Shown here: piece after piece, positions 62,681 through 64,000 of the stretch
Layout: every line of letters begins with the position of its first letter
How positions within the stretch are numbered: the stretch's first letter is position 1
Origin: Flavobacterium sediminilitoris
Lineage (GTDB): Bacteria > Bacteroidota > Bacteroidia > Flavobacteriales > Flavobacteriaceae
Assembly: GCF_023008245.1 (NCBI RefSeq)
Contig: NZ_CP090145.1
Location: 434,001 to 498,000 of the forward strand
Direction: 5' to 3'
DNA length: 64,000 nucleotides
The notes under the pieces: generated by a model
Seen by the model: only the letters and a program-made list of their open reading frames with translations
Told to the model about the DNA's origin: nothing
Databases searched by the model: none
Position numbers and translations under genes: made by a program

Positions 62681-63450
62681 TGAAAAAACTATTTAAACTT
62701 ATATTAAACACTATTCCAAGACCAATTCTTATACGATTAAGTATTGTAGTTCGTCCTGTTATTGCTTTTTTATTAAAAGGAAACACGTTTACTGATCCTA
62801 TTGATGGTAGAAGTTTTAAAATGTTTTTACCCTATGGTTATGGTACACAACGAAACAATGTACTTTCACCAAGTACTCTATCTTTAGAAAGACATCGTTT
62901 ATTATGGTTGTATTTACAAAACGAAACTAATTTCTTTACTTCTGAAAAAAAGTTAGCAGTTTTGCATTTTGCTCCTGAACAAGAGTTTTACAAACGATTT
63001 AAAAAACAGAAAAATATAAAATACACTACTACTGATTTGTTATCACCTTTGGCTGATGTAAAAGCTGATATTTGCAATCTACCATTTAAAGATAACGAAT
63101 ATGATATCATTTTTTGCAATCATGTTTTAGAACACATTCCAGATGACACTAAAGCGATGCAGGAATTGTACAGAGTTTTAAAACCTGGCGGAATGGGTAT
63201 TTTTCAAATTCCTCAAGATTTATCTCGTGAAACAACATTTTCAGATGATTCTATTACTGATGCTAAAGAACGTGCCAAAATTTTTGGTCAATATGATCAT
63301 GTTAGAGTTTATGGTCGTGATTATTTTGATAAATTAAGAAGTATTGGTTTTAAAGTAGAAGAAGTAGATTATACAAGTACGATTCCATCAGAACTTGTAA
63401 CGAAATATTGTTTAGCAAAAGGAGAAATTATCCCTGTTTGTTTTAAATAA
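62680..63450 (+). CDS. SAM-dependent methyltransferase (class I, methyltransferase-11 type)
   Basis: The 256-residue product is a Rossmann-fold methyltransferase with VLHFAPEQEF at the motif I position, DLLSPLADVKADICNLPF, the motif IV-like YDIIFCNHVLEHIPDD and the motif V-like ELYRVLKPGGMGIFQIP. The usual GxGxG loop of motif I is replaced by FAPE, a variant of this group. The N-terminus has a basic hydrophobic helix (KLFKLILNTIPRPILI) that may touch the membrane. Substrate unknown. Translation is coupled to the upstream gene through a TAATG overlap. Confidence 0.85.
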   Translation: MKKLFKLILNTIPRPILIRLSIVVRPVIAFLLKGNTFTDPIDGRSFKMFLPYGYGTQRNNVLSPSTLSLERHRLLWLYLQNETNFFTSEKKLAVLHFAPEQEFYKRFKKQKNIKYTTTDLLSPLADVKADICNLPFKDNEYDIIFCNHVLEHIPDDTKAMQELYRVLKPGGMGIFQIPQDLSRETTFSDDSITDAKERAKIFGQYDHVRVYGRDYFDKLRSIGFKVEEVDYTSTIPSELVTKYCLAKGEIIPVCFK

Positions 63451-63460
63451 TCTAAACTAT

Positions 63461-64000
63461 ATGCCTTTTTCAGAAAATTCTAATCATGCTTTAGCATTTG
63501 ATCTTTCATTTGATCCTATTTTAGAATCATATATTCCAAATGCTTTCATTGTTGAACAATCGGAAGGTGTTTTGTATTACATTAAAAAAAATGCAAACTC
63601 AAAAACAATCTCTGAATTGGATTACAATTTAGAGGCAAATGAATTACAATTACTTACACTTTGTGAAAAATTAAATTCTAAAAATTTACTTTCTAAATAT
63701 AAAATAAAAAATAAAGTAGCTAAAAGTTTGGAAGTTTTATTAAGTGATGATAAAACTAAGAAAGTAGTTGACCATTATGTTCATTTTATACTTGAATCTT
63801 TTTTTAAAATAATTTCAAACACAAAATCACCATTAAGTTTAGACATCAATAAAAAGGATGTTTTTCATAAGCAACAAGTTTCTTTTTCTGATGTTGTTTT
63901 AGAACCTAAATTGCGTTTTTCAAAAACACCTGAGAATATTATTTATTGTTTAAGTCTTTTAAATCATAAAACAGTAATTTATCCATTTAAAACTAATTTT
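63461..64000 (+). CDS. Unrecognised protein, N-terminal part (cut by window edge)
   Basis: An ATG at 63461 opens a frame of 180 codons that continues without a stop to the end of the window, 10 bp after the methyltransferase gene. It starts MPFSENSNHALAFDLSFD and is rich in Lys, Asn, Leu and Ser, with codon use like its neighbours. No signal peptide or membrane helix is visible. I cannot name a family; the N-terminal part of a large helicase or other multidomain enzyme is conceivable but unsupported. The following sequence would decide. Confidence 0.6.
   Translation, partial: MPFSENSNHALAFDLSFDPILESYIPNAFIVEQSEGVLYYIKKNANSKTISELDYNLEANELQLLTLCEKLNSKNLLSKYKIKNKVAKSLEVLLSDDKTKKVVDHYVHFILESFFKIISNTKSPLSLDINKKDVFHKQQVSFSDVVLEPKLRFSKTPENIIYCLSLLNHKTVIYPFKTNF

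Overview
The window is AT-rich chromosomal DNA from a member of the Bacteroidota, almost certainly a flavobacterium (class Flavobacteriia). The signs are the gliding-motility genes gldB and gldC, a FtsQ/FtsA/FtsZ division set in the order usual for this group, many SpI and SpII signal peptides on envelope proteins, and DUF6702-, DUF3667- and DUF5916-type proteins. In addition, TAnnTTTG boxes (the -7 element of the Bacteroidota housekeeping sigma factor) lie a short distance before many start codons. I do not assign a genus. There is no sign of a prophage, insertion sequence, CRISPR array or integrated island.

Positions 1-13880 (minus strand) hold the division and cell wall (dcw) cluster in the order mraZ, rsmH, ftsL-like, ftsI, murE, mraY, murD, ftsW, murG, murC, ftsQ, ftsA, ftsZ (cut by the window edge). 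Genes overlap or nearly touch. A three-copy, 10-bp-period MraZ box lies at the mraZ promoter. murF and ddl are not in the cluster.

Positions 14200-21600 carry an alpha/beta hydrolase, the GTPase EngB, a lipoprotein, gldC-gldB, nadE, an orphan NarL-type response regulator and a DnaG primase whose N-terminal zinc ligands are all replaced. Positions 21650-26071 hold a beta-helix surface protein and an ECF sigma / anti-sigma-like / outer-membrane barrel operon. Positions 26177-31752 hold a polyprenyl diphosphate synthase, rlmN, a NodU-type carbamoyltransferase, an O-methyltransferase, a PAP2 phosphatase and a TatA-like protein.

Positions 31865-36260 form a minus-strand set: an M1 metallopeptidase, a DUF6702 protein and two tandem paralogues with a carboxypeptidase-regulatory-like domain. 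pepE and two identical tRNA-Gly(UCC) genes follow. Next come two convergent, structurally different L,D-transpeptidase genes, a DUF5916 outer-membrane protein, gpmI with a phosphodiester-glycosidase-like gene and a thioredoxin-like lipoprotein, and then a TetR / ABC exporter / HlyD / TolC operon (45668-50780) whose ABC ATPase domain is degenerate. An RRM protein and a CoA-transferase follow.

Positions 52708-60826 are the least ordinary part. They hold a beta-propeller-like lipoprotein and a 1235-residue protein that appears to join a calcineurin-type phosphoesterase, a protein-kinase-like domain and an outer-membrane barrel. Divergent from that gene by 16 bp is an HD phosphohydrolase fused to a Pycsar-effector-type (PycTM/DUF5706) membrane domain, and convergent with it is a large GAF-domain protein. 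The window ends with map, a DUF3667 protein, a methyltransferase and the start of an unrecognised gene that runs off the edge.
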